Origin: RHKX01 sp046330285
GTDB lineage: Bacteria > Actinomycetota > Thermoleophilia > Solirubrobacterales > 70-9
Direction: 5' to 3'
DNA: 64,000 bases
Assembly: GCA_046330285.1 (NCBI GenBank)
Contig: JAXLSX010000003.1
Location: 1 to 64,000, forward strand
The position numbers were made by a program, and so were the translations under genes. The notes beneath the pieces were generated by a model, which did not search any database, was not told where the DNA came from, and saw only the letters and a program-made list of their open reading frames with translations. Positions 42,124 through 49,980 of the stretch are shown one piece after another; the stretch's first letter is position 1, and each line of letters starts with the position of its first letter.

Positions 42124-43545
42124 CTAACGGAAGAGCAGGCGGGCCGTCAGAGACTTCGGCGACTTCGACTGCGCGATCTTGCCCCAGATCGCCACGTCGC
42201 ACTTCGGTCCGTGCTTCGGCGGCATCGGGATGTTGAAGTGGACGGGAGTCGTCGAGCTGTTCCCGGTCGAGCGCATCACATCGGGCGAGGAGTAGTCGCG
42301 GGAGCAGGTGTTGGTGTAGGCCCACTCGACCTGCTGGTGGCCGTTGCCGGACGTGATCACCCCGTCGAGCTCACGAGCGTGATGGACGGTGCCGAGCGCG
42401 ACGACGTTGGGCTTCTCGCGCCGCGAGCCGTCCTTGTCGAGGAGCTTCATGCCGCCCTTGCCGTCGGCCTCGCGGACGGTGCTGAATCCGGCGATCCTCG
42501 AGAACTTGTCGGGAAAGGGGTAGCCGTCGGAGCTCGTGTAGGGAGCTGAACCGGACTGCCCGCCCGGCTTGCCGCCGCCCTTGTCACGGGCGGTGACGAG
42601 GCCCGCGGGCACGCGCCCCCCGCCCTCACGTTCACGCTCGCATGAGTTCAGCTTCTCGCTCTTGCGGCCCCAGTTGCAGGTGTCGAAGCCGCCGTCGCCC
42701 CAGAAGCCGTCGCGGCCCTCGCCGCCGGTGAGCTCGTCGTCGCCGTCGTCGCCGTGCATGTCGTCGCGGTTGTTCTCGCCGAGCAGCTTGTCGCTGCCGA
42801 CGCCGCCGAAGAGATCGTCGTTGGAGCCGCCGCCGCGAAGCTCGTCGTCGCCGCCGCGGGCGTAGAGCTTGTCGTCGCCGATGTTCCCCTGCATGTGATC
42901 GGCGAAGTCCGATCCGTACATGCGGTCGTCGTCGTAGCCGCCGTTCATATAGACGGCGCTCTGGGTCTCCCCGGGTGCGAGGCGCACGAAGAGCTTGTCG
43001 TTGAGGGTGCCGCCGAAGATCTGGTCGCCGGCGCCTCCGACCACGACGTCCTTGCCGTAGTCGCCGTCGGCGAAGTCGAGTCCGTCGCCCCAGGTGCTGA
43101 CGCGATCGTTCTCGGCGCCGCCGAGGACGTAGTCGTCGCCGGGGCCGCCGTCGACCTCGTCGCGAGCCTCCTCGCCGTAGACGGCGTCGTTGCCCGAGCC
43201 GCCGAAGACCTTGTCGTGCCCGGTACCGCCGCAGACGATGTCGTCGCCGCCCATCCCGTAAACGCGGTCGTTGCCGTTGCCGCCCTGGATCAGGTCGTCG
43301 TTCGGAGTCCCGTAGACGGTGTCGTTGCCGTCGCTGGCGCTGAACTTGACCCCCTTGCCGTGCAGGTGGATCGTCTGGCCCTTCTTCTCGCTCTCGCGAT
43401 CGAACTTGCGGCAGATCAGCATGTCGGCAGCCTGCGAGGGCTGCGGGATCAGCAACGTCGCGAGCATCGCGAACGCGACGATCGAGAGGGCGATGCCGAC
43501 GACTCCGGGCCGCGGCGGACGGGTGTGGTTTCGGAAAGTGGTCAC
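42124..43545 (-). CDS. Secreted RTX/hemolysin-type calcium-binding repeat protein
   Basis: The start is uncertain; GTG 43545 places a signal-type helix (GIALSIVAFAMLATLLIP, then SQAAD) near the N terminus, giving about 473 residues. Roughly 20 glycine-aspartate nonapeptide repeats (GGxGxDxxx) follow from about residue 60 to 280 (NDTVYGTPNDDLIQGGNGND and so on). The C-terminal domain of about 170 residues has Cys pairs and PVHFNIPMPPKHGPKCDVAIWGK. Without a toxin domain this is likely a Ca-stabilised surface protein. No type I secretion genes are adjacent. Its start lies 150 bp from the iron boxes at 43695-43722, on the other strand. Confidence 0.8.
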   Translation of the reverse strand: MTTFRNHTRPPRPGVVGIALSIVAFAMLATLLIPQPSQAADMLICRKFDRESEKKGQTIHLHGKGVKFSASDGNDTVYGTPNDDLIQGGNGNDRVYGMGGDDIVCGGTGHDKVFGGSGNDAVYGEEARDEVDGGPGDDYVLGGAENDRVSTWGDGLDFADGDYGKDVVVGGAGDQIFGGTLNDKLFVRLAPGETQSAVYMNGGYDDDRMYGSDFADHMQGNIGDDKLYARGGDDELRGGGSNDDLFGGVGSDKLLGENNRDDMHGDDGDDELTGGEGRDGFWGDGGFDTCNWGRKSEKLNSCEREREGGGRVPAGLVTARDKGGGKPGGQSGSAPYTSSDGYPFPDKFSRIAGFSTVREADGKGGMKLLDKDGSRREKPNVVALGTVHHARELDGVITSGNGHQQVEWAYTNTCSRDYSSPDVMRSTGNSSTTPVHFNIPMPPKHGPKCDVAIWGKIAQSKSPKSLTARLLFR

Positions 43546-43694
43546 TGCGTGCCAGATCGACAGGACGGGTCGCCGGCTTGAATTCCGTTGGACGAATGCC
43601 GCAGGTTGCCGGGGGGAGCGGCGGAACGTACGGGTCCCGACCGGAGCCAGGCGTGCGTTGCGCACAGTTGTTGCGCTAGGCTGACTCCCTGTGA

Positions 43695-43722
43695 TTAGGC
43701 CCACCTAATTAGGCGGGCCTAA
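43695..43722. promoter_or_regulatory. Two perfect iron boxes (DtxR/IdeR type) upstream of FTR1 locus
   Basis: TTAGG-CCCA-CCTAA at 43695-43708 and TTAGG-CGGG-CCTAA at 43709-43722 are two exact 14-bp palindromes placed directly end to end. They match the core of the DtxR/IdeR operator. The FTR1 gene starts 28 bp downstream. The pair lies between divergent genes, so it might also affect the RTX gene. Confidence 0.85.
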
Positions 43723-43750
43723 GCGATACCTCGAACCCCCGGAGAACCGT

Positions 43751-44629
43751 TTGCTCCCCACATTCGTGATCGGCCTGCGCGAGGGCGTCGAAGCGGCGCT
43801 CATCGTCGGCATCATCGCCGCCTTCATCAAGAAGGAGGGCGACGGCTCACAGCTCCGTCACGTCTGGGCCGGGGTCGGCATCGCCGCCGCGATCTGCATC
43901 GGGATCGGGGTCGGGCTCGACCTCCTCAACCAAGAGCTCCCGCAGCGCCAGCAGGAGATGCTCGAGACGATCATCGGCCTCGCGGCGGTGGGAATCGTCA
44001 CCTTCATGATCTTCTGGATGCGCAGGCATGCGCGGATGATCAAGTCCGAGCTCCACGCCAGCGCAACGGCAGCTCTCAACTCGGGCTCTGCGTGGGCGCT
44101 GATCGGGATGGCCTTCTTCGCTGTTCTCCGGGAGGGCGTCGAGACCGCCGTCTTCCTGCTCGCCCTCTTCCAGGGCGCCTCCGACCCGACCAGCGCCGGC
44201 ATCGGCGCCGCGCTCGGGATCGGCGTCGCGGTCGTGATCGGTTTCGGGATCTACCGCGGCGGCGTCCGCCTCAACCTCGCCCGCTTCTTCAAGCTCACCT
44301 CGATCGTCCTCGTGTTCGTGGCGGCCGGCCTCCTCGCCAGCGCCGCCCACACCGCCTGGGAGGCCGGCTGGATCACGAGCTTCCAGTCCCAGGCCGTCGA
44401 CCTCTCCTGGCTGGTCGTGCCCGGCACCTGGACTTCATCGCTGCTGACCGGGATGCTCGGCCTGCAGTCGGTGATGACCCAGGCCGAGGTCTTCGCCTAT
44501 CTCGCTTACCTGATCCCGATGCTCGCCTACGTGCTCTGGCCCCAGACCTGGCGCCTCGGCGCGGCCCGCGACCGAGCCATGTCCCGCGGTGCGGGTGCGG
44601 CCAACGCGCCCGGCGCCGCCGACGCCTGA
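43751..44629 (+). CDS. efeU: FTR1-family high-affinity iron permease (EfeU-like)
   Basis: The 292-residue protein has seven hydrophobic segments. It starts at TTG 43751 with GGAG six bases upstream. The two RExxE iron motifs are LREGVEAALIVG (residues 9-20) and LREGVETAVFLL near 125. They should carry ferric iron across the membrane after oxidation. Unlike the permease at 29575 it has no large external domain. It is the first gene after the iron boxes, followed by the cupredoxin lipoprotein 28 bp later, a split version of the EfeUO arrangement. Confidence 0.92.
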   Translation: MLPTFVIGLREGVEAALIVGIIAAFIKKEGDGSQLRHVWAGVGIAAAICIGIGVGLDLLNQELPQRQQEMLETIIGLAAVGIVTFMIFWMRRHARMIKSELHASATAALNSGSAWALIGMAFFAVLREGVETAVFLLALFQGASDPTSAGIGAALGIGVAVVIGFGIYRGGVRLNLARFFKLTSIVLVFVAAGLLASAAHTAWEAGWITSFQSQAVDLSWLVVPGTWTSSLLTGMLGLQSVMTQAEVFAYLAYLIPMLAYVLWPQTWRLGAARDRAMSRGAGAANAPGAADA

Positions 44630-44657
44630 TCCACCTTCTCACCACCGGAGGAACCGA

Positions 44658-45047
44658 ATGACCAACCGCCCCGTCCGCCTGCTCGTTCTTCTCGCCGCGC
44701 TCGGCGCCGCATCGTTCGTCCTGACGGCCTGCGGCTCGTCCTCCGACTCGACCGACTCGAGCACGGCCGCCCAGCAGATCGAAGTGAAGATCACCGACGA
44801 CGGTTGTGATCCGACCGACCTCGAGGCAACCGCGGGATCGGTGACCTTCATGGTCAGCAACGACGACAGCTCGGTCAACAACGAGTTCGAGGTCCTCGAC
44901 GGCGAGTCGATCGTCGGCGAGGAGGAGAACGTAACCGAGGGCCTCAGCGCCGAGGTCACGGTCGACCTCGATGCCGGCACCTACGACATCGTCTGCGGCA
45001 ACCCGGGCGACCGCGAGCCGACCGGGCAACTCACCGTCAGCGGCTAG
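44658..45047 (+). CDS. Cupredoxin-like lipoprotein (EfeO N-terminal domain type)
   Basis: The 129-residue protein starts at ATG 44658, with GGAGGAA just upstream. A lipobox FVLTACGSSS is at about 16-25. The mature domain has the EfeO cupredoxin pattern: EVKITDDGCDPTDLEATAG, VTFMVSNDD, NNEFEVLDGESIVGEEENV, and a terminal YDIVCGNPGDREPTGQLTV. The Cys pair and conserved Asp/Glu could bind copper or iron for oxidation and hand-over. Normally this domain is fused to M75; here it stands alone, while the M75-type protein is at 28476. Confidence 0.82.
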   Translation: MTNRPVRLLVLLAALGAASFVLTACGSSSDSTDSSTAAQQIEVKITDDGCDPTDLEATAGSVTFMVSNDDSSVNNEFEVLDGESIVGEEENVTEGLSAEVTVDLDAGTYDIVCGNPGDREPTGQLTVSG

Positions 45048-45062
45048 CGCCGCACACGAAGA

Positions 45063-45090
45063 CGCGGCCGCCGCATCAGCGGCGACCGCG
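45063..45090. terminator. Bidirectional hairpin between converging genes
   Basis: CGCGGCCGCCGC (45063-45074) pairs with GCGGCGACCGCG (45079-45090) around ATCA, with one mismatch. It follows the cupredoxin gene by 15 bp and precedes the stop of the converging Ig-like gene. It lacks a T-run, as is usual in such GC-rich genomes. Confidence 0.7.
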
Positions 45091-45110
45091 CCTCCGTCGT
45101 CTCACGCCGC

Positions 45111-45830
45111 TCAGACGCAGTGGATCGCGACGTAGTTCTTCGCGCCGACCGCCGTGAAGTAGCCGGTGAAGTGGTCGAGGCTGACCCCGACCCCGCCGTT
45201 CGCGCCGGGGGCGATGATGCCGCCGCGGCTCGGCAGGCGCTTCCAGTTCCCGGGCGTCCCGTAGAGCAGCGCCAGGGAGGAATCGGTGTGATTGGCGATC
45301 GTCACGTTGCAGCCGACCGGGTTGAGCGAGCTCATCCGGAAGGAGCTCGGCGAGAACACGGGCTTCCCGCCGGCGCCGGTCGTCACGGTCGAGACGGGCG
45401 CCTCGGTGATCCCGACGAGGGTCTGCGAGATCGCACTCGCCGTCGTCGAGGGGTCGAAAGCCGAATCGCCGTTGTAGGTGGCGGTGATCGAGTAGGTGCC
45501 CGGCGACGATGACGGATAGATGTCCGCCAGCGACAGCGTCGCCTTGCCGAGGGCGTTCAGGTCGGCGGTCCAGAACCAGCTGCCGTCGATGTTGAAGTCG
45601 ACGGTGCCGGTGGGAATGCCCTTGGCCGGTGCGACGGCCTTGACGGTCGCGGTGATCTTGCCGCTGTCGCCGTAGTTGGCGACGGGTTTGCTCGACTTGA
45701 GCGTGATCGTCGTCTGGCCGGGCCCGGCAACGGTGCCGGCGGCCGAGGCGACGGGGACGGCGAGAACCGCCGTCGCGACGAGCGCGGCGAGACCGGCGAG
45801 CGTCAGCCGGAAGAGCTTGAGGTGAGACAT
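45111..45830 (-). CDS. Secreted Ig-like-repeat domain protein
   Basis: The 239-residue protein starts at ATG 45830, where GGAAGGAA lies about nine bases upstream. A signal peptide (to about residue 31) leads into a bacterial Ig-like domain: TTITLKSSKPVANYGDSGKITATV, GTVDFNIDG, GTYSITATYNGDSAFDPSTT. The second part (about 135-239) has two Cys (PVGCNVTIAN, AIHCV) and ends in FTGYFTAVGAKNYVAIHC. Its role is probably structural or adhesive. Confidence 0.75.
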   Translation of the reverse strand: MSHLKLFRLTLAGLAALVATAVLAVPVASAAGTVAGPGQTTITLKSSKPVANYGDSGKITATVKAVAPAKGIPTGTVDFNIDGSWFWTADLNALGKATLSLADIYPSSSPGTYSITATYNGDSAFDPSTTASAISQTLVGITEAPVSTVTTGAGGKPVFSPSSFRMSSLNPVGCNVTIANHTDSSLALLYGTPGNWKRLPSRGGIIAPGANGGVGVSLDHFTGYFTAVGAKNYVAIHCV

Positions 45831-45980
45831 CTCGGAGTTCCTTCCATCGGGAGAGACGAGGGACTTCTGCTGCAAACCGGTTCCGGTAACAGCATGCGTC
45901 CGAGTATGCGCCGCGCCGGGTAACGCCCGGTCCCGCCGATGGCAAAGGTTCGGTAAAGCCGTCAGAGGCCGGACGACGGC

Positions 45981-46718
45981 TCAGTAGATGCCGTCGATAC
46001 CGACGACGCGGTCGTCGCGGACGATCACGTTGACGCGATCGAGGCTGAAGTCCTCGGTGATCACCTGATCGACGCCGTCGACCCTGACGACGCGGAGCAT
46101 GCATCCGCGCTGCTTCGCGTACGCCTTGGCGTCGGGCACGGTCATGCCGCGGATCTCGCGGGCCCGGACCGGGACGCCGAACTTCCCGGGGCACCGGAGC
46201 GGCTGCCGTCGCGAGCTCTCCAGCGAGACGACGTGACTGATGTCTCCCCCATCCTCCAGGCTCGTGTAGACGATCATCGCGTTCGCGCGGTGGAGCTGTT
46301 TCGGCAGCGTGGCGCGCCAGGCGTCTCCGGACTGCGCGAGCTCGACGTCGCCGACCCCCTTGACCCCGCCTTCGTCGCCGAACCGGAGCAGCGAGCCGCT
46401 CGCCGCCCTGACATCGTCGCTGAGCTTCGGCTGGTCGCGGAACTCGAAGGTCATCCCGGTGCGCGGCGCTACCGACAGGCGGTGCCGCCGTCCGGGGCGA
46501 CTGAGGATCTTGTCGGCGCAGAGACCGGCGTTGCCCTTCTCCGCGGTGACGCAGTAGGAGCCGACCACCGAGGGAACGGTCACGCCATCGGCCGTCACTC
46601 GCGCCGGCAGCGGACCGGGGAATGCGTTCGCGGTCGCAACGGAAACGAGCGCGACTACCGCAGCGGCGATCGCGATCGCCGGCGTTGCGGTTGTCCATCT
46701 CCTCGTCACGGTCGGCAT
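45981..46718 (-). CDS. Secreted protein with I78-type inhibitor-like C-terminal domain
   Basis: The 245-residue protein has a signal peptide (to about 32). The middle contains a Cys pair and beta-rich segments (MTFEFRDQPKL, AMIVYTSLEDGG). The last 60 residues, RGMTVPDAKAYAKQRGCMLRV, then RVNVIVRDDRVVGIDG, resemble the potato-inhibitor I78 fold, which blocks serine proteases. A role in controlling exported proteases is possible, since a subtilisin-like enzyme occurs at 55914, but no direct link exists. I hold the family call as tentative. Confidence 0.55.
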   Translation of the reverse strand: MPTVTRRWTTATPAIAIAAAVVALVSVATANAFPGPLPARVTADGVTVPSVVGSYCVTAEKGNAGLCADKILSRPGRRHRLSVAPRTGMTFEFRDQPKLSDDVRAASGSLLRFGDEGGVKGVGDVELAQSGDAWRATLPKQLHRANAMIVYTSLEDGGDISHVVSLESSRRQPLRCPGKFGVPVRAREIRGMTVPDAKAYAKQRGCMLRVVRVDGVDQVITEDFSLDRVNVIVRDDRVVGIDGIY

Positions 46719-46777
46719 GTTCCCAACTACTACGACGCCGGCTTCAGTTCGTCACGGAAGCGGAGCGACCGGCGCAC

Positions 46778-47377
46778 TCATCGGAAGCCGCGGCGCAGCA
46801 GCGCGAACGCCTCCTCGACGAGCTCTGCCGGGTTTTCGGTCCCGCCTCCCGCATGCCAGACGTGCTGGGCCGACCGCGTTGCCGCCCAGGCGGCCCGGGC
46901 GGTCTCGCGCGCCTCGAGGTCGGTGTCTGGGTTGCCGCCCGCACCCACGATGGCTGCCGCGATGACGTCTTCGAAATCGCCGTCGAGGCCACGCACCCGC
47001 ACCCGGGCGGCGGGGATCGACGCGACGAGGCGGGTGCGCGCGAGGTAGGACTCAGGCCCTTCCATCATTCGCTCGATCTCGGCGAGGGTCGCGGCCTTGA
47101 CGGCACCGACGACGCTCTGCCGGGACGGTCGCGCTGCGATGGTCGCGCGCAGCAGTTCGACGCGGTCCTCGTGGTCGGCGAAGAGGACGTCGACCTTGGT
47201 CGGGAAGTAACGGAAGTAGGTCCTGGGTGCGATCCCCGCCCGTTCCGCGATCACCTCGACGGTGGTCGCTTCGAACCCGTCCCGCTCGAAGAGCTCGAGG
47301 GCCGCGGCCAGGGCGCGGCGGCGCGTGTCGGCCTTCTTCCGGTCTCGGAGCGATCGGCTCGGCGTCAGCTCGGTCAT
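46778..47377 (-). CDS. TetR-family transcriptional regulator
   Basis: The 199-residue regulator starts at ATG 47377. The N-terminal HTH region is RRRALAAALELFERDGFEATTVEVIAERAGIAPRTYFRYFPTK in pattern (residues about 17-60), with the typical recognition helix ending in YFRYFP. The C-terminal ligand domain is helical. It is divergent from the DUF3995 gene at 47457. The gap has CACTG (47414-47418) and CAGTG (47427-47431) as an inverted pair, a candidate operator. The effector is unknown. Confidence 0.9.
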   Translation of the reverse strand: MTELTPSRSLRDRKKADTRRRALAAALELFERDGFEATTVEVIAERAGIAPRTYFRYFPTKVDVLFADHEDRVELLRATIAARPSRQSVVGAVKAATLAEIERMMEGPESYLARTRLVASIPAARVRVRGLDGDFEDVIAAAIVGAGGNPDTDLEARETARAAWAATRSAQHVWHAGGGTENPAELVEEAFALLRRGFR

Positions 47378-47456
47378 CGACCTTGATCTTGGCAGAGGAT
47401 GTATATTGGCGGTCACTGCCATTTGACAGTGCATGCCACAACTCAAGGGGGAATAG

Positions 47457-47879
47457 ATGACTCGTCAGAACCTTCACCGCATCAGCGTCCTCACCGTCGC
47501 CTGGGGCTCCATCTTCGCCGCCGTCCATGCCTACTGGGCTCTCGGCGGCGATGCCGCTCTGAACGAGACGGCGGACAGCGTCGCGGCCTCGCTCTACATC
47601 GGATTCGTCGCCCTGCTGGGAGTTGCAGGAGCCGCGGTCGCCCGCGGGCTCGATCGGCCGTGGGGCGAGCGCTTCGGCATTGCCCGGCTGCGCCTCACGG
47701 CCCGCACGGGTGGAGCGATGCTCGCCACCGGGGTGGTGATCGGGACCGTTCGCTGGATCGTGGACGGCTCGCTCGGCGATCACGCAGCCGCGGGGATCGC
47801 AATCACCTCCTACTTCCTGCTGGGCGCGATCCTGTTCCTGGCGCTCGGCTTCGGCCGCGCCTCGCACGCGACGCCGTGA
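47457..47879 (+). CDS. DUF3995 membrane protein
   Basis: The 140-residue protein has four membrane segments and the family motif AAVHAYWALGGDAAL in the first helix. It starts at ATG 47457 with AAGGGGGAA upstream. Its gene is divergent from the TetR regulator and likely its target. Function is unknown; members are common in actinobacteria next to TetR or MarR genes. It is 39 bp upstream of the flippase-like gene, which may share the transcript. Confidence 0.8.
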   Translation: MTRQNLHRISVLTVAWGSIFAAVHAYWALGGDAALNETADSVAASLYIGFVALLGVAGAAVARGLDRPWGERFGIARLRLTARTGGAMLATGVVIGTVRWIVDGSLGDHAAAGIAITSYFLLGAILFLALGFGRASHATP

Positions 47880-47918
47880 ATATCCGCCTCTGGGGCGTCG
47901 GCGCCCCCGAGGCCGCGG

Positions 47919-48965
47919 ATGGTGTCGAATGGGCGGGTGAGCCGACAGGCCCCCACCCCACCGGATCCGGCGGTCGCGCCGCCGGAGATCGACTCCGATC
48001 CGACCCTGCGGGTCGTCGAGGAGGGTCTCCCCGCCGCCGCCCCCGATCATTCCTGGTGGCGCCGTCACTCGAAGGGCGTCAGCGCCGCCTTCGCGATCCT
48101 CGTGTTCGCGGCCCTCGTCGTCGGCCTCTACAGCAAGCGCGACGCCTTCATCGACTCGATCGGCGCCGCGTCGGTGGGGGTCCTCATCGGCGCGACGCTG
48201 ATGCAGGTGATCTGGCTGATCGCCCGCAGCGAGGCCTGGTACGTCTGCGTCGACGCCGCCGGCGGGGACTGCGGCCGGCGGCCGCTCTATCGCGCGGCGG
48301 CCGTCGGGTACCTGGGGAACCTGCTGAATCCGAGCTTCGGCCTCGCCGTGCGGATCGCCGAGCTCCGCCGGACCGTCCCGGACACGTCGCCGACCGCGGG
48401 TGTCCTCGTCGCCGCGGAGATGCCGATCGTCGTCGTCGAGATCGCGCTCGCCGGCCTCTGCTCCTTCACGCTCGTCGGGCCGCTGGGGATCCCGTGGTGG
48501 GTGCCGCTGATCGCCCTCGTCGTCGGCGTCGGCGTCGTCGCGGGGCTCAGTCGGGTCGCCAACCGCAAGCGCCACGGACTCTGGCGCGGTATCGCGGTGC
48601 TGCGCGGCCTCCGCCACCGGAACACGATCATCGCGCTCACGGTCCTCGCCGTCTCCGCGCAGGTTTTCCGCAACTGGCTGGTCCTCCGCGGGATCGGCGT
48701 CGACGTCTCGGTCTGGGACTCGATGGCGCTGCTGATCGCCGCCGCCGCGCTCGGGCTCTTACCTGTCGGCCCCAGCCTCGGCGTGGTCACGACCGTGCTG
48801 ATCCTCGGCTCGAAGGGCGTCGCGCAGACCGCGGCCGCGGGCGCGCTGTTGACGGCGACCGGCGCCGTAGGCGCCCTGCTGTTCGCGTCCTGGGCGCTGC
48901 TCGACCGCCTTCGGACCCGCCGTCAGTCGTCGCGGCGGGCGGTCGACTCGCGATTGCGCTCGTAG
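47919..48965 (+). CDS. Lysylphosphatidylglycerol synthase transmembrane region (UPF0104/flippase-like) protein
   Basis: The 348-residue protein begins at ATG 47919 or GTG 47937. After a Pro-rich cytoplasmic leader it has about eight membrane segments with the UPF0104 pattern: GYLGNLLNPSFGLAVRIAELRR, PTAGVLVAAEMPIVVVEIAL, GLLPVGPSLGVVTTVLILGSKG. Members share the flippase part of MprF. Since the fusion protein at 12109 carries the transferase but a short membrane part, this protein could supply lipid translocation, though no evidence links them. It overlaps the convergent GFA gene by 43 bp. Confidence 0.8.
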   Translation: MVSNGRVSRQAPTPPDPAVAPPEIDSDPTLRVVEEGLPAAAPDHSWWRRHSKGVSAAFAILVFAALVVGLYSKRDAFIDSIGAASVGVLIGATLMQVIWLIARSEAWYVCVDAAGGDCGRRPLYRAAAVGYLGNLLNPSFGLAVRIAELRRTVPDTSPTAGVLVAAEMPIVVVEIALAGLCSFTLVGPLGIPWWVPLIALVVGVGVVAGLSRVANRKRHGLWRGIAVLRGLRHRNTIIALTVLAVSAQVFRNWLVLRGIGVDVSVWDSMALLIAAAALGLLPVGPSLGVVTTVLILGSKGVAQTAAAGALLTATGAVGALLFASWALLDRLRTRRQSSRRAVDSRLRS

Positions 48966-49315
48966 CGGCTGTCGAGGGGGAACGGCGGCAGCCAGGACTC
49001 GCGCCGGATCGTCCAGTTCTCATAGGTGGGCGTGAAGCGGTCGGGCTCGTCGAGGGCACCGAGATGGACCTCGATCTCGTCCCCGCTGATCGCGAAGACC
49101 GAGGAGCCGCAGCGCGGGCAGAAGTGTCGCTCTCCGTACTGGCCCGTCTCCCCCTCGACGCTGACCGCATCCTCGGAAAAGATCGCGGCGGCGAAGAAGG
49201 GCGCGCCGTGATGCTTGCGGCAGTCGAGGCAGTGGCAGATCCCGACCCGGTACGGGCTTCCAGATGCGACGAAACGGACCTCGCCGCAGAGACAACCGCC
49301 GGTCACCTGCTCCAT
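48923..49315 (-). CDS. GFA-family (glutathione-dependent formaldehyde-activating type) zinc protein
   Basis: The 130-residue protein has all zinc ligands of the family: CLCG (8-11), CHCLDC with KHHG next to it, and CPRCGS. It follows the usual form GGCLCGEVRF, then HCLDCRKHHGAPFF, GERHFCPRCGSSVF. Despite the name, most members have no proven glutathione role. The C-terminal 14 codons overlap the end of the flippase-like gene on the opposite strand. Confidence 0.9.
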   Translation of the reverse strand: MEQVTGGCLCGEVRFVASGSPYRVGICHCLDCRKHHGAPFFAAAIFSEDAVSVEGETGQYGERHFCPRCGSSVFAISGDEIEVHLGALDEPDRFTPTYENWTIRRESWLPPFPLDSRYERNRESTARRDD

Positions 49316-49349
49316 GTCCCTCCTCCTCGGATTCGCCCGGGCTCGACAG

Positions 49350-49439
49350 CGGAGGGGGAGGGATTCGAACCCTCGATACGCCTAATCGACGTATAACGGT
49401 TTTCGAGACCGCCGCATTCAACCGCTCTGCCACCCCTCC
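49350..49439 (-). tRNA. tRNA-Ser(CGA)
   Basis: The 90-nt class II tRNA on the minus strand has acceptor GGAGGGG with CCCCTCC, a long variable arm (TACGTCGATTAGGCGTA), T loop TTCGAAT and anticodon loop CTCGAAA (anticodon CGA). The discriminator is G, as required for serine. CCA is not encoded. Confidence 0.95.
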
Positions 49440-49505
49440 GAGGGCGCCGTAGCGCGAGCGGAAGGGTAGCGTGGAAGTGTCCGCTCGATCGTAAGAGGAG
49501 GAGTC

Positions 49506-49970
49506 ATGGACCGGAACGAGCTGCGACTGTCCCCAGCCCTCGTCGTCGCGATCGTCGCGCTCGTCCTCGCCGTTGCGGGCACCGCTGTCGCGGGACCGGC
49601 CGTGCTCGAGCGGGCGCTGACGAAGGCGAAGGTCAAGGCGATCGCCACCAAGGTCACGAACAGGGCCGTCCCGGCGTATGCGCACATCGACCCGGCGGGC
49701 ATCGTCGACGCCGCGAACTCGAAGGGGATCTCCCAGGCGAACGTCGTCGCGGGCTCGGTTCCCGGCTATTACTGCTTTCGGGATCTCTCGTTCCAGCCAC
49801 GCGGGGGATCGGCGATCGTCGACTGGAACGCCAGCCCGGACCTGCTGGCGACGATCGGCCTCGGCGGCAACGGCAGCTGCCCATCCGGGACCGAGTTCTT
49901 CGTCGACATGCGTGAGCTCGACGGCTCCGGCTCGACGGCCGGCGGATTCTTCGTGACGATCAACCGCTGA
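49506..49970 (+). CDS. Small secreted protein
   Basis: The 154-residue protein has GGAGGAG upstream of ATG 49506. The N terminus SPALVVAIVALVLAVAGTAVA is a signal/anchor of the kind shared by many proteins in this lineage (compare 41036). The mature part has VKAIATKVTNRAV and a C-terminal beta-rich domain with two Cys (YYCFRDL, GSCPSGTEFF). No function is known to me. It is preceded by tRNA-Ser(CGA) on the other strand. Confidence 0.7.
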   Translation: MDRNELRLSPALVVAIVALVLAVAGTAVAGPAVLERALTKAKVKAIATKVTNRAVPAYAHIDPAGIVDAANSKGISQANVVAGSVPGYYCFRDLSFQPRGGSAIVDWNASPDLLATIGLGGNGSCPSGTEFFVDMRELDGSGSTAGGFFVTINR

Positions 49971-49980
49971 CGGCCGGCGG

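Noticed and set aside
42700..43400. Non-coding tandem repeats
   Set aside because: The repeats are explained by Gly-Asp RTX nonapeptide codons on the minus strand.
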